Shown here piece after piece: positions 20,401-32,185 of a stretch of DNA of 64,000 nucleotides (within the stretch, counting starts at the first letter, position 1; every line of letters starts with the position of its first letter). Under the pieces are notes generated by a model. That model was not told where the DNA came from, ran no database searches, and worked only from the letters and a program-made list of their open reading frames with translations. Source of the DNA: Rhabdophis nuchalis (Eukaryota > Chordata > Lepidosauria > Squamata > Natricidae); contig CM077643.1 in the NCBI GenBank assembly GCA_039707465.1, positions 374,765,419 through 374,829,418 of the forward strand. Direction: 5' to 3'. The translations under genes were made by a program, and so were the position numbers.

Positions 20401-21220
20401 GTGACAGTCCCGGCTAGGATTGCCTTTGAACAATTTCAAGTTGTGCATCAGTTGCTGGATCAAGAGGTTCTGCTCACAGTCACTCAAATCCTGTCACCTC
20501 TAGTGCAGGGATCCCCAACCTTTGCAACTTTAAGTCTGAAGGACTTCAGCTCCCAGACTTCTCCAGCCAGCTTTGCTCTCAGTGCAGGAGTCCCCAACCT
20601 TTGCAACTTTAAGTCTGAAGGACTTCAGCTCCCAGCTTTGCTGGCTGGAGAAGTCTGGGAGCTGAAGTCCTTCAGACTTAAAGTTGCAAAGGTTGGGGAC
20701 CCCTGCTCTAGTGGACTATTGCAATGTGCTTTATATGGGACTACCCTTGAAGAGTATCTGGAAGCTTCAGCTGATACAAAATGCAGTTATCTGTGCCCCT
20801 AGAATGTCAGATGGCTAGTCTGCTACCAGGTCCAATTGAAGGTGCTAGTTTTGACCTTTAAAGTCCTTCTTCATGGACCAGGTTATTTTGAGAAACTGTT
20901 GCTTCCCAATTACTTCCATGGATGAAGTATTCCTTGTGTCTGTGGAACAAAACCCCTCCCACTCCTGAGGTGAGACCTACCCTTCTTCAATATCTTTCCA
21001 GAAGTCTCTTAAAACTTGATTATATAATAGGCTTGGGAGTGGAAATGGCGACTGGAGAGGTGGCTTCACTGTGTGTAACATCTATGTTCTTCTTACCCTT
21101 TTTAAAATAATGGTAATATTTATGTTTTTATTTTAGAGGGGTTTTATAATTATTGCTTGTATGTTTTTATCATACACTATCAGAATCAAATTCTATAAGA
21201 TGGGTGATAAGTATTAATAG
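20401..21220 (+). mobile_element. Ancient L2-clade LINE 3' fragment, interrupted by a MITE
   Basis: Conceptual translation gives LLDQEVLLTVTQILSPLV then, after the MITE, a DYCNVLYMGLPL-like stretch and LQLIQNAVICAP. This matches [20 protein letters not shown] and [11 protein letters not shown]...[12 protein letters not shown] of the young copies. It is far more diverged than those and has stops and shifts. The MITE at 20506-20705 is inserted exactly between the Val-Thr-Ser and Leu-Asp positions. Confidence 0.75.
20506..20705. mobile_element. Tandem, palindromic hAT MITE
   Basis: It begins CAGGGATCCCCAACC and ends GGTTGGGGACCCCTG, with an exact 8-bp duplication CTCTAGTG at 20498-20505 and 20706-20713. 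It holds one left-half copy (20506-20578), then CTCTCAGTG, which resembles the target duplication, then a complete palindromic copy starting at 20588. The arms carry GCAACTTTAAGTCTGAAGGA and its complement. Confidence 0.92.
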
Positions 21221-23260
21221 TATCGGTGCTGCAAGCAAAAGATAGAAGAACCTTCCCTATATTACTTAATATAGTACCTTACTTGTTAAATGATGGCTTA
21301 ACACAATGGCATTGTCCATACAACATGTTAAGGTAATGGTTGGGCTCCTATTACATATTGAACAAATACAAACCCGTGAACCCTATTCTATCATGCTTTT
21401 TGAGTCTAGTCCGTCAGTATACTACAGGAGCTTCCCCAATGGCCATTTTCCACACACTTTGTAGCTGCTTAATCCTCTAGAGCCAAATATTGTATAAAAT
21501 TGTTCTTTACGTTTTTACTTTGAAATACCATAGACATGGGACAAGACTGATGATTAAAGACAATTTCTTCCCTACTGCCTATTCATTTTGTGAGATTTCT
21601 GATTATGGTTTGCTTATTTCTTTTGCCCAATGAATGCTTCCCAACACAAATACATGTGCATAAATACATACACAAAACTTTAGAGAATAATTTGTGGGAA
21701 CATCATTTGCCAGCAAGGAAAATTAGGGAATGGAATTAGAACCTCCAACTCACTTTCCAGTTGATTTTATAGATGCTTCTCATAATTTTTAGTTTATTTA
21801 AGGTCTACTTAAGGCCTTTAATTTTCTGTTAGATTTGCTGAACAGACGATAAAAAGAAGGCCTATCGTCCACTTCCCCACAAATAGTTGCCTTTTGAAAG
21901 GAAACCTTCATGTCGTACTTGTAAGCCTCTCACAAGCTTCCATTTGACTACTGTACAAAAAGAAAAAAGTGTGGAGATATCTTTTGTCTGACGCAGAACA
22001 GCTCCTTTACACCTGAAGCAGAAAAGAATACAACGTCATGTCAATAAATCTTGGTAAATAGGAAGGACCATCCCAATAACTGGATTTACTTCACTTATGC
22101 AAAGGTGGTCTGGGTTTCTTATATACAGTATCTTTTTTCAAAGTTCTGGAGGAGCCATCTTGAACAATTTATGCAATGATCCTTTATGTAATGACCCATT
22201 TGACATTATAAAAGTAGGGTTATCACAAAATGTGCAATGTTGGTTTAGACTTGCTTTCACATTTGTATATGGGTACAGCTGTCCTCCTTCTCCAAGTAGA
22301 CACATCTGCTCATTAGAAAAACAATGCAATTTCTAGTGTCTAATTCTAATTATTTGCAGATGATAGATTCCTTGTGCAGCCTCCATAAAGGTCTCAGCTT
22401 TTTCCACTGTGACTAATAACCAGGGCCTTTAGGTAACAACAACCAAAGCAGTAAAGACCTGATACAAATTTGTGCCCATTTCTGTGTGTATCGAATGTGG
22501 CAGTTACATCTCGATAAGAAGAATGAGAAAACTTCTGGTCCACAGCCTTGTACTATTTGATATTAGCATTGTAAATTAAGTGGTTTCATGCACTTGACTT
22601 GGTTTACAAAATCCTGTAGTCTTCTACAGTGATAATTTTATTACTACAGATGCCAAAGGCACTCAAACAGCTGGGGAGTACATATTCCTCCCTGACTCTC
22701 TTTTTTGCTTGTGGCTATGTGTCAAATGAAATCTTGTGTTGATGGGGTAGGTACCAGAAGCTACCAGAGCTGCATCCTATTTGGGCAGAAAATAACAGCT
22801 CATCAAAACAAGATTCTACGCTCATGTTTACTGCACTGGTGTTCCTGACCCCAAGTGAAACAGCAACACACAGCATGAAATATTCCCATCTAAAAATATA
22901 GGACAGGCAATGAATCCCTGGAAGAAAGATCAGTTTGCAGAAAAGATATAGGGAAGGGAAGGGTTTCCAAAATGAACAATGGGAAAGACAGACAAAGGAA
23001 AGAGGTGACAAAAAAGCCATTTTATTTAAATGCTTTGATTCCCTATTTCACTTCTCTATACTTTAGCTATCTTCTTAACACTTTACAGTGGCAGAAACTG
23101 CATTTCTCTCTCTGTTCAATGACAGCTAAATAAAGCATATCACATATCATATATTATAAAGCTCCCCAAAATGTTAGGATCAGATACTGTGATATTTTGA
23201 GAACACATCATGGATACTTTCAAGGAAGCTTGAATTTTCCCCAAAGCTTGAATTTCCCCT
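21221..23260. other. MSRA intron, no gene recognised
   Basis: AT-rich; the short open frames lack domain or splice evidence. Confidence 0.5.
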
Positions 23261-23267
23261 TGAATTT

Positions 23268-23525
23268 TACTCAACCACGGAGCTGGAAGGGACCTTGGAG
23301 ATCTAAGGCAGACCTTATTACATTCTGGACAATCTTTTATTGAAGACCTCCAGTAATGTCAATCCCTTGTCTAAGGCAGACCTTATTACATTCTGGACAA
23401 TCTTTTATTGAAGACCTCCAGTAATGGAGCACCCACAACTCTGAGAGGCAAGCTGTTTCATTGATTATTTATTCTTATAATCAGGAAATTTCTTCTTAGT
23501 TCTTTAATGTGAATTGGTATGTGCA
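23268..23525 (-). mobile_element. CR1 LINE 3' remnant with internal 68-bp duplication
   Basis: Plus-strand GGAGCTGGAAGGGACCTTGG and CAAGCTGTTTCATTG with AGGAAATTTCTTCTTAGTTC are the complement of the CR1 3' end seen at 42193-42410. Within it, TCTAAGGCAGACCTTATTAC through CCTCCAGTAATG occurs at 23302 and again at 23370. Confidence 0.8.
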
Positions 23526-23897
23526 CACTGTCATACATGCAATATATAGGTTTGCAATATAGTCAACAGGAAATAAGCCTCTTAAAAAAGAATGATCCAA
23601 AAGGCTGAAACTATTTTTCTTTCTTATGTTTCAATATTTTATTTGATAGAAAAGATGCCTGGAGAAGTATTTCAATGAAAGATCATGACATATCTCAAAC
23701 TTCTGCAGATGAAAGCTATCACACCATCATGTTTTCTTAAAGGATGATCCAGTAGTAGCCTTTCAGTAATACTTGTAAATTGGGCTTACAAATAAAAAAT
23801 ATATTCACATTTTCTGAATTCAATCACCCCCATCTAAATATTGGAATATTTTTTGAAATGTATCAAGAACCACTGGAAAATAGGATTGTGGGGCTGA

Positions 23898-24245
23898 GAC
23901 TATTGTTGACCAGGGGAAGGGCCTTCCCTGTGGCGAGCCCGGCCCTCTGGAATGACCTACCCCCCGACCTTCACACTATCTCGGACCTCTGCCTCTTCCG
24001 CCAACGTCTTAAGACGTATTTATTCCAACAAGCCGGCCTAGGATAGCCCCCCCGTTTCTGACTTTTTAAAAATAAATTATAATTTGGTAAGGTTTTAACA
24101 TGGGTTTTAGCACGGGTTTAATTAATTTAATATATTTTAATTGATGTATATATTGTATTTTGTGGTTTTAAATAATGCCTGTGCGCCGCCCTGGGTCCTA
24201 ACAAGGAGAAGGGTGGGGTATAAATTTAATAAAATAAATAAATAA
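23898..24245 (+). mobile_element. L2 LINE 3' end, 5'-truncated
   Basis: An open stretch encodes [20 protein letters not shown] and LKTYLFQQAGLG, the C-terminus of the L2 RT protein, then a stop. A 3' UTR with GCGCCGCCCTGGGTCC and an AATAAAATAAATAAAT tail follows. It is moderately diverged from the young copies. Confidence 0.88.
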
Positions 24246-24469
24246 AATAAGTTACATACTATGGCAGAGTATAGATAAAGGTTGTCGAGCTTTAATCTCT
24301 CTCTCTCTATGTGTGCGTGTAATAATTTATATTGACAATAACAAAAATTCCAGAAGACTATTATATGTTAAGCTACTTCAAAATCTCTCAAGAGGTTTTT
24401 CTGAGATTTTGCAGAAATTCAGCATTTTCATATGAAACTGTGAAATGAAATATGTGAAACAGAACTGTG

Positions 24470-24640
24470 ATGTTCTAGTCCTGCCTTATGCATGAAAGCT
24501 GGCTGGGCAACTTTGGCCTAGTCACCCTGACTCAACTTACATGGTTATTGTTGTGGGGGGGAAATAGAGGAAGAGAGAGTATTAGGTATGTTGGCTGCCC
24601 GGAGATTATGAAATAATAATAAAAGAAGGATAAAAATAAC
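24470..24640 (+). mobile_element. Sauria-type SINE 3' part
   Basis: CTAGTCCTGCCTTATGCATG, GGGCAACTTTGGCCTAGTCA and GAGTATTAGGTATGTTGGCT match the conserved body of squamate tRNA-derived SINEs. The tRNA-like head is truncated. Confidence 0.65.
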
Positions 24641-25508
24641 TGTTATATTAAATCTTACACAATTTGTTTTTGTTTTTATTTGTTTGTTTGTTTGTTTTGT
24701 CAAGCATGTATAAGATAATAGATATAAGTATATACAAGATTATGAATACATGAAATGGATATGAATAAATGGGGTTGTTAGGACAGGGATGGTAGGCATG
24801 TTGACATGCTTATGCATGCCCCTTACAGACCTCTTAGGAATGGGGTGAGGTCAACAGTAGACAGTCAATGTCAGAGATTTAGCCATAAATGTATGTTCAT
24901 GCTATCATGAAATTATATGACAGCATTTATCCTTTGAAAAGGTGCCAAACTAAAACATTTTCTTGCTTCCATCATGCTAATGGCATATTACATGCAACCT
25001 GCAGACACCTTCAAGGAAGAACTTTTTACAGCAAAATACTGATTAAAAGAACTGCCCACCACATTGTTATTCCAAATACCTCAATATTTTTTTTTCCCAG
25101 CGTAAGAGATACTGGGGGGAAAATGAAATAGAACAAACTCACAGAGTAACATTATAATTGAAATGATCAACTGTATAACTGTGGAGGAGGAAGACCTTTA
25201 ATTTGAAAGGCGAGAGATTGCATTAAGGAAGAAAGCGTAATAATCCAAAGGTGAGAAGAATTTCTATTGTCTTATAAGTCTCTCTGTGGGAATTTTCACA
25301 GCATAGACATCTATTGGGAGCAGTGGGGAGGAGGGAGGCTTGTGAAATTCTAGTTCCTCATGCTTCCCATCCCATCAATAAATGCCTGCAATCATACTCT
25401 TGAGCTGTGGTGTGATTTCAAGGTTCATCTCTTCCAAGCAGCTCAAACACTAATTATCCCAGCTGTAATTAGTAAGATAATTAAATACTGGCTCACTCAT
25501 CACTCTAC
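24641..25508. other. MSRA intron with unclassified snake-type repeat
   Basis: CCCCTTACAGACCTCTTAGG followed by AATGGGGTGAGGTCAACAGT at about 24820-24870 is a repeat I know from other squamate sequence but cannot classify. A TTTG tetranucleotide run lies at about 24675-24695. The rest to the exon 4 donor is plain. Confidence 0.45.
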
Positions 25509-25613
25509 CTTGTGTCGGGTCATGATTCTCCCAGAAGACCTTGAGCAGTTTCTCAAAGCTGATGGTTTCTGGCTGAAATACCACTCGCACAACTTCAGTA
25601 TGGGCAGTTTCAC
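25509..25613 (-). CDS. MSRA: MSRA coding exon (human exon 4)
   Basis: This 105-bp exon (2 + 34x3 + 1) encodes [20 protein letters not shown] followed by [14 protein letters not shown], the conserved core of MsrA. The acceptor is CATTGAAG and the donor is GTAGAG on the minus strand. Its last G joins GG of the next exon to restore Gly in the TQG-MRQGND junction. The HTEVV and FWENHDPTQ segments are among the best conserved in the family. Frame and phase agree with both neighbouring exons. The flanking introns are about 20.4 kb on the 5' side and 18.8 kb on the 3' side, in keeping with the very large introns of vertebrate MSRA. Confidence 0.95.
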
Positions 25614-26060
25614 CTTCAATGAAATAATAAGAAACAAGAATATTAATCACTGAAACCAACACACACAAAAATGGATTTATTATTCTCCAGTATGTTAAAC
25701 AAGTAAAAAATATGTGGACAGTAAAAGACTGGTGATTAATGGTTGTAAGTCAGGCCCCTTTTCCTGGTAGTTTCAGGAATGACAAAGCTTTATTCCATTA
25801 GGAAATTGTGCTTTTTTTTTGCTTCGGTTTTTGCAGCTCTGCAGAGCATGGCAATAAAGTCATGAGATCAGATGGGTGACCGGGGCGGGGGGGGGCGGGT
25901 GCAGGAGGAGATGGCAAGAGACAGCTCCAATTCCTTTTTGTTCTATCTCTGTCCTTACTTTTTTAGGGAGTAGGTGGGTTCATTTTTGATAGGAAAATTG
26001 TTATGTTACATCTAGGATATAAATCTAGATTAACACATGTTTTGCTGGTTTCTTCTAAAT
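25614..26060. other. MSRA intron upstream of exon 4
   Basis: This holds the splice acceptor and polypyrimidine region of exon 4 at its left end and a GGCGGGGGGGGGCGGG tract at about 25882-25898. No gene. Confidence 0.5.
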
Positions 26061-26413
26061 CAGGGGTATCAAACTCAAGGCCCGGGAGTGCTTAGATCTG
26101 GCCCACAGGCTGCCCTGGAAAAAGTGAAGGACCAGCCCGTGATGCCTCTGCCAGCAAAAATGGAGCTCGGAAGGGTCACACACGGCACTCGCAAACTCCA
26201 TTTTTGCTGGCAGAATGTTGCAGGAGGCTGTTGCAGCTGAAAACGGAGCTCAGGAACCTGTTTTCGCTGGCAAAGCACTTGGGCCACCACAGACACCCCG
26301 GTCACAAATGACATCATGCTGGCCATGCCCACCCCGGCCACAGCCACTCTGGCCCTCCGAGGTCAAACACAACTTCGATGTGGCCCTCAATGAAATCGAG
26401 TTTGTTATCTCTG
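26061..26413 (+). mobile_element. hAT MITE, CAGGGGTATCAAACTC type
   Basis: 353 bp with imperfect inverted ends CAGGGGTATCAAACTC and GAGTTTGTTATCTCTG. Flanking TTCTAAAT and TTCTAAAG form an 8-bp duplication with one mismatch. The interior is rich in TTTTTGCTGGCAGAATGTTG-type inverted units. Confidence 0.85.
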
Positions 26414-26421
26414 TTCTAAAG

Positions 26422-27374
26422 TAATAATAAATAAACAGAAAAGCATTCTGCCAAATTTTCTCAGCATATTGTTCCAAAGGGGCTTTTTCAGGAGGCAACT
26501 GGACTTTCTTGTTTTTTTCTTTTGAACAAGTTTTACTTCTCATCAAAGAAACTCTGACAGGATAGCAGGGAAGAGAGCTGAAGAAGCTTCTTGAAAACAA
26601 TTTCGTTGTATTTAAGTACAATGACAATAAAGATTATACTTATACTTAGGGACAACCATGACCTGGAGGACTGAGAATCTCTACAGACTTTTCTGAGCAC
26701 AATTTTCTCTATTTCTAAAAGTGGCATATAAAGAGTTAGTAGGACAGGTGTCTGAAGGTTGCCCATCCCTGCCAACTCACTGCAGGGGACTTGAGCCAGA
26801 GAAAATTGCCTCGACATTTAATAAGAATCATATATCATATTTTGTGGGCAGAAACCACATTATTAGTTTAACATTTATTTTTATTATCAAAGTGCTTCCC
26901 ATTTGCTCGGTACAAAACTCATATTATTTCAGCAAAGTTTCTTGTAACCTCTATTGCTTTCTGCTTGGCCTCACTGTTCTCAGCTGTAGCTCCTCTGATT
27001 AAAGAAATAGGCTATGAAAACAAACATACTTTTATTTATAATATTGTAATGTCATAAATTAAAAAAATAACATTGTTATGCTACTTCTGATGTAATAACA
27101 CTGATATAAAGTAATACAGGTTTCCTTGGCCAAATTCAGTGGTAATGAGAGAGAGGAAAATGGTATTTAGAGGATGCATTAAACAGAGGATTGTGGCAAC
27201 ATCCAAGAACATAAACCTTTGGCTGTACAAACAGCACCAGCCTTTTGCAGGGAAATTATTCTTTAGCACTAGGTTTGGCCATGACAAATGTCAACACAAA
27301 AATTAGGAAACATTTGACAGAGCCCTAATTATCCATACCTATAATAATTACCTGTCTTTTCAAATGCCCTAGTG
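26422..27374. other. MSRA intron, no gene recognised
   Basis: AT-rich; a TTGTATTTAAGTACAATGAC-like repeat tail near 26610-26645 is the only suggestive pattern. Confidence 0.45.
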
Positions 27375-27463
27375 CAGGGGTGTCCAAACTTGGGAACTTT
27401 AAGACTTGTGGACTTCAACTCCCAGAATCCCCCAGCTGGCAAAGCCAAGTTTGGACACCCCTG
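27375..27463. mobile_element. Short palindromic hAT MITE
   Basis: 89 bp from CAGGGGTGTCCAAAC to GTTTGGACACCCCTG, with exact 8-bp duplications CCCTAGTG at 27367-27374 and 27464-27471. Same family as 53862-53996, but with most of one arm deleted. Confidence 0.93.
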
Positions 27464-27471
27464 CCCTAGTG

Positions 27472-29295
27472 CTTCTCTTTTAATACTTACCGGTAAAAGG
27501 AATCTGCTGCCATGGCCAGTTCTACCCTTTACTGTATTGTCACTTTTTTCAGTGCTAAAAAAATCATTGATTTTTCAGCCACCTAGTCATGTTCTGACTG
27601 TGGCATTCACAGTAATGAACAGGCTTCCTTCACCATTCAAATTCATTCCAATTCATTTTGATGCAGTGTTATGTTTTGACATATATGGTATAGTATAACT
27701 TGGTACTATAGTAAATAGTCTCGAATGTCTTCTCCTGGTACAAGCAAAAAAAGGATCTCAGACTACTAGATTGCCTGAAAAATTGCCCCAGTCTTTTAAC
27801 AACAGAACAAACAGTTGTGGACAACCTAAGGCTAATTTCCAGTTCAGCTTAGAGCATACCTAACGGGAAGCAAACATAAAAATGCTACCATGAAATGCAG
27901 CATATAATAAATTTCAAATGTATCCTTCAACATAAAATGTAATGATGACAGATTCCTGGATGGGAGATAAAAGGTACTAGGCTATAGTGATTTTGGATAT
28001 AAGAGCACAATTTATTAATACAAACTACCTTCTACTGGGCTAGATCGCTTTATTTTTTAGTCCCTGTGAGAATGTCTCTTCTAATCAGCCACAAAATAAG
28101 AGATAATTCTATTACCCACAATAGTTTGCAATGCTAAGTAATTTTTATTTTCTGGTTTTAAAATAAGTACAAATTTATCCCTTATTTTCATTGACTTAAG
28201 AACTATTTATTTATTTCAGTTTATATGCCATTCATCTAACATTCATGACTTATTTATTTAACACATTTACATTACCGCTCATTCTCTAACCAACTTGAGC
28301 AGCTCCAATCAAGTTAAAATTACAAATAAAATCATATTAAAAATATAAAACTAAAATATTAAAATATTGGAAGGCTGAAAGCAATTAAAAACTAAAAATT
28401 AAAAACTATATAGAAACTTAAAACAATTTTTTTTTTAAAATACACATACACAATTAACAGCTAAGGTTAAAAAAAGCCACCAAAAGAAAATTAACACAAC
28501 CACTGCCTGAGCTCACCACACATCTTGATCCTCAAGCCCAGTGACAGAGCCAGCAGGGTTGGGGCCAATGTAGTCCCTGACTGAGATGATGGTCCAAAGA
28601 GTGGACAGCATGATTGAAAAGGCTCTACACCCAGAAAATTAACAATTATAAGTTCTAAACGGGTACATTACTTCTACTGCAAAGTAGAATTGAGATATGA
28701 TAGAACTGTTAAAAAATACTAAACATTCTGTCTTTCTCCTTAAATATAAGCAGAAGCAAAATCAGTGGCCACTGATAATGAAATCTAGGTAATTCTTCCT
28801 CATGGAATAATGTACAGTAATAGCTATGTAACAGTTTTTCAACATGCAAAATAACCATAACAATATAAAACAAGTCCTGAGCTGTTTCATCTTAAATGGT
28901 TTCCTGATATAATACAATAGGACTTTGTGCATATGAAAATGGCATGGTTTATCAATGTTTTATGTTTTGCAATTAATCCAGTTTCAATTCATTCCTGATT
29001 ATACAGTATGCTATGGTAGCGTTGTTTATTCAAATAATATGTACTTGAAATGAATCATAGATAAGTATTTATTTATCTGATGTGGCAATGCACAAAATTT
29101 GGTATATGTGTGTTATAATACAGGATAACCCAACCAAGTGTTAAGCTCCCCTTGGTCAAATTTTAAACACACAAGAATACAAAACCCTGATCAGTTAATC
29201 CATATCATCGTCTATGCAGATTCTCAATTGCATTAACTCTCAGTCCACACAGATTCTCAGTTTGCATCTTTGGGATAAGCATAGGCTCATCCAGC
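27472..29295. other. MSRA intron; possible old LINE tail at 28196-28640
   Basis: The stretch TTTATTTAACACATTTACAT... then CCTCAAGCCCAGTGACAGAG resembles the antisense 3' part of an old L2-type LINE, but divergence prevents a firm call. No exon signature elsewhere. Confidence 0.4.
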
Positions 29296-29602
29296 CATGG
29301 GATTCAAAATTTTTTACTACTGATTCTGTGGGCATGGCTTGGTAGGCGTAACATGGCTTGGTGGGCGTGGTTTGGTGGGCATGGCAGGGGAAGGATACTG
29401 TAAAATCTCCGTTCCCTCCCCACTCCAGGGGAAGGTTACTGCAAAATCCCCATTTCCTCCCGATCAGCTGGGACTCGGGAGGCAGAGAATAGATGGGGAC
29501 GGGGCGAGTCAGAGGTGGTATTTACTGGTTCACCAAACTACTCAAAATTTCCACTACCGGTTCTCCAGAACTGGTCAGAACCTGCTGAATACCATCTCAA
29601 CC
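29296..29602 (+). mobile_element. Degraded hAT MITE, GGGATTCAAAATTTTTTACT type
   Basis: It contains GGGATTCAAAATTTTTTACT, repeated GGCTTGGTGGGCGTGG-type units, CACTACCGGTTCTCCAGAAC and ends GAATACCATCTC. Related to the 17926 family. Termini are worn and I see no clear target duplication. Confidence 0.65.
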
Positions 29603-31175
29603 AAACTAACCTTCCATGGCCAACTTGGGAATGCTCACAAACCTGAAGCAAGAGCAGTAGCTTCTTTCCATTGCTACTTCCCAACAACATTATTACAACA
29701 TATTGTGTATGAATTGGAATTTCAAATTTCTATCAGTTTTAGTGGCCACTGATAATATTATCTTCCTTGAACAGAATTTTATCCTCCTTTCAATTTTTTG
29801 ACAATCATTCAAATTTAATGCCATTATGCCAACAGCTGGTAGTAAATTCTAGTATATGAGATGGATATGAAAGTATTTCATTTTATTAGGAATTAGGAGG
29901 AATCCTGAATTCCTCTGAATATAGTTTCAGTGGATGGTCTTTTGTTCTAACATTAGGAAAGAGTTAGAAAAATATACCTGTCTCAATGCTATTTATGATT
30001 TCATACATACCATATCTTCTTTATCCTTTGGTTTGAAGCTAAAAAAAGGCAATGCAGTTGCTTTCCTTCATAAAGGAGTTCCTCTACTTCCCTAATATTT
30101 GTTTTCATTCTTCACAGCACTTTAATAATCATTAAGATGTAGTGACTAGAACTAACCATAATCTAACACATGTGCCTCTCACACACATTTAACGGTACTG
30201 TTATAGTAACAATCCCATTTTCAATTCTCTTCCTAATGATTGTGGTCGTGGAATTTGCCTTGTTTATTTGTTTCTTTATTCAATTTTTACAGGACCTGTA
30301 TGCTGGATTGATTAGTTAGTTAGTCCATTTATATACTCATATCCCAGCCAATAGTTAAAGGCCAGGTTAGGGACAGGCCCTCATAGAGAAAAACTATGTG
30401 ATTGCTAAGAGTCAACATAGAACATTATCAAGGGCACATTATCAACACATAAGAAAATCCATATCCAGTTACTTTTTATTTTTATGTCAGAATTTAATTA
30501 TTTTATAAGACTATAGAGCAGAAAGTATCTGACTAAATTTAGAAGATTCGGGGGCTTGCTGGAATTTCTCCTCCCAATAATTAGGTGGTAATTCCTTCCT
30601 AAATTAGCATCTCGGTTTTTCTCTTAAATTTTTCCCCCTTTTTTCACCTTAGTTCTGGCCTTCCAGTTCGTGTTTGAGGCCCTATTGAAAATACATCTTT
30701 AATTTCACACCTATAATATATAATATCCTTAGTTTATGTATTTAAATAAGGCAAAGACTTTTTTTTTTCAATTTAACAGTAGTTGCTTCTATGCTAAATA
30801 TCAGAAAGCATCCTAAAGTAGAAAAAAACTGACCTAGTAATGTAACTTCCACACAAAGCAAATAATTATATCAATATAACCATGCATACATATCAGTTTC
30901 TTTTCATGTGCAGATTACATTCAAACCTATCAGACATGTTACTATAGATCAGTACAAAAAGTTTGGCTGGAGACCTGTTTGTGATTTGCCAATCTCTTGA
31001 AGTTAAACACTTTAAGCCTTTGGTGTCTGGATATGGATATTCTATGATGTTCCAGTTTAATTCCTTCTTCTACCTTCCACTGTCAATGATTGATCAGGAT
31101 TTTGTGATCGCAAAATATGCTTAATTCTAATTACTTGTTTGGAGGCTTCCATTTTCTTTTTTCCCCTTTCTTTAT
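29603..31175. other. MSRA intron, no gene recognised
   Basis: AT-rich sequence; no repeats or genes I can name. Confidence 0.5.
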
Positions 31176-32185
31176 TACTGTATTTTTCGGAGTATAAGAC
31201 ACACCTTTTTTCCTCTAAAAAGAGGCTGAAAACCTGGGTGTGTCTTATACATCGAATACAGCATTTTTTGCATCCTGGAACCCTGCCCTCTTCACCAAAC
31301 TGGCTGTGCCTAGCCTTATGGAGCCTTTCAGAGAGCTCCTAGGGGCTGGGGAGGGCAGAAATTAGCCTAAAACGGGCCGATTTTTGCCGCCCCCAGCAGC
31401 ACTCTATAAGCCTCCATAGGGCTATGCAAGCAATTTATTTGACACAAAAATGGCCTGTTTTTGCGATAAATGGGTTTTTGGCCTGGGTTTTTGCTCATTT
31501 TTGACCCCCACCCAGGAGCAGTCTGCAAGCCCCCCCCCCCCCCAAGGCTATTCATGCTTTTTATTTGGAAAAAAAACCAGCCCCGTATTCGTGGAGAAAC
31601 GGGCCATTTTGGGGAGGTTTGCAGAATGCAAAAACACTTTCTATTTCCTTTTGGAAGCTCTTTAACTATTTCTGTGCCAGCAGAAACGAAGTCTTAAGGT
31701 TTGGCAGCGATTTCCTTCTCCAGGACATGGATAAATACACCTGGTAACATCAACCTACCTACCTACTCTCTCTCTCTCTCTACCTACCTACTGTATTTCT
31801 CTCTCTCTCTCTATCTTTCTACCTACTTACCCACCTACACACACACACTCTCTCGCCCTACCTACGTACTGTATTTCTCTCTCTCTCTCTTTCTATTTCT
31901 CTCTCTATCCTTCTACCTACCTACCTATGTACCTACACACACACACACTTTCTCTCCCTACCTACCTACTGTATTTCACTCTATTTCTCTCTCTATATGT
32001 CCCTTTATCTACCTACCTACCTATCTACCTACCTACTCTCTCTCTCTCTCTACCTACCTACCTACCTACCTACTGTATTTCTCTTTCTTTCTGTCCCTCT
32101 CTATCCCTGAATCTACTAACCTACTTTTTTTTGTAATTTGCCTCTTCAAAACCTTGGTGCATCTTATACTCTGAAAAATATGGTA
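31176..32185 (+). mobile_element. TIR element (TACTGTATTTTTCGGAGT family), non-autonomous
   Basis: About 1010 bp. Left end TACTGTATTTTTCGGAGTAT and right end ATACTCTGAAAAATATGGTA form imperfect inverted repeats ending in TA, suggesting a TA-duplicating DNA transposon. The interior has GGCCTGTTTTTGC-type repetitive units and a long CTAC/CT/CACA microsatellite at 31755-32118. There is no transposase frame. Confidence 0.8.
31755..32118. repeat. Compound (CTAC)n/(CT)n/(CA)n microsatellite
   Basis: Higher-order repetition of CTACCTACCTACTGTATTTC blocks with (CT)n and (AC)n runs, at least six rounds. The open frames across it are artefacts of this repeat. Confidence 0.92.
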
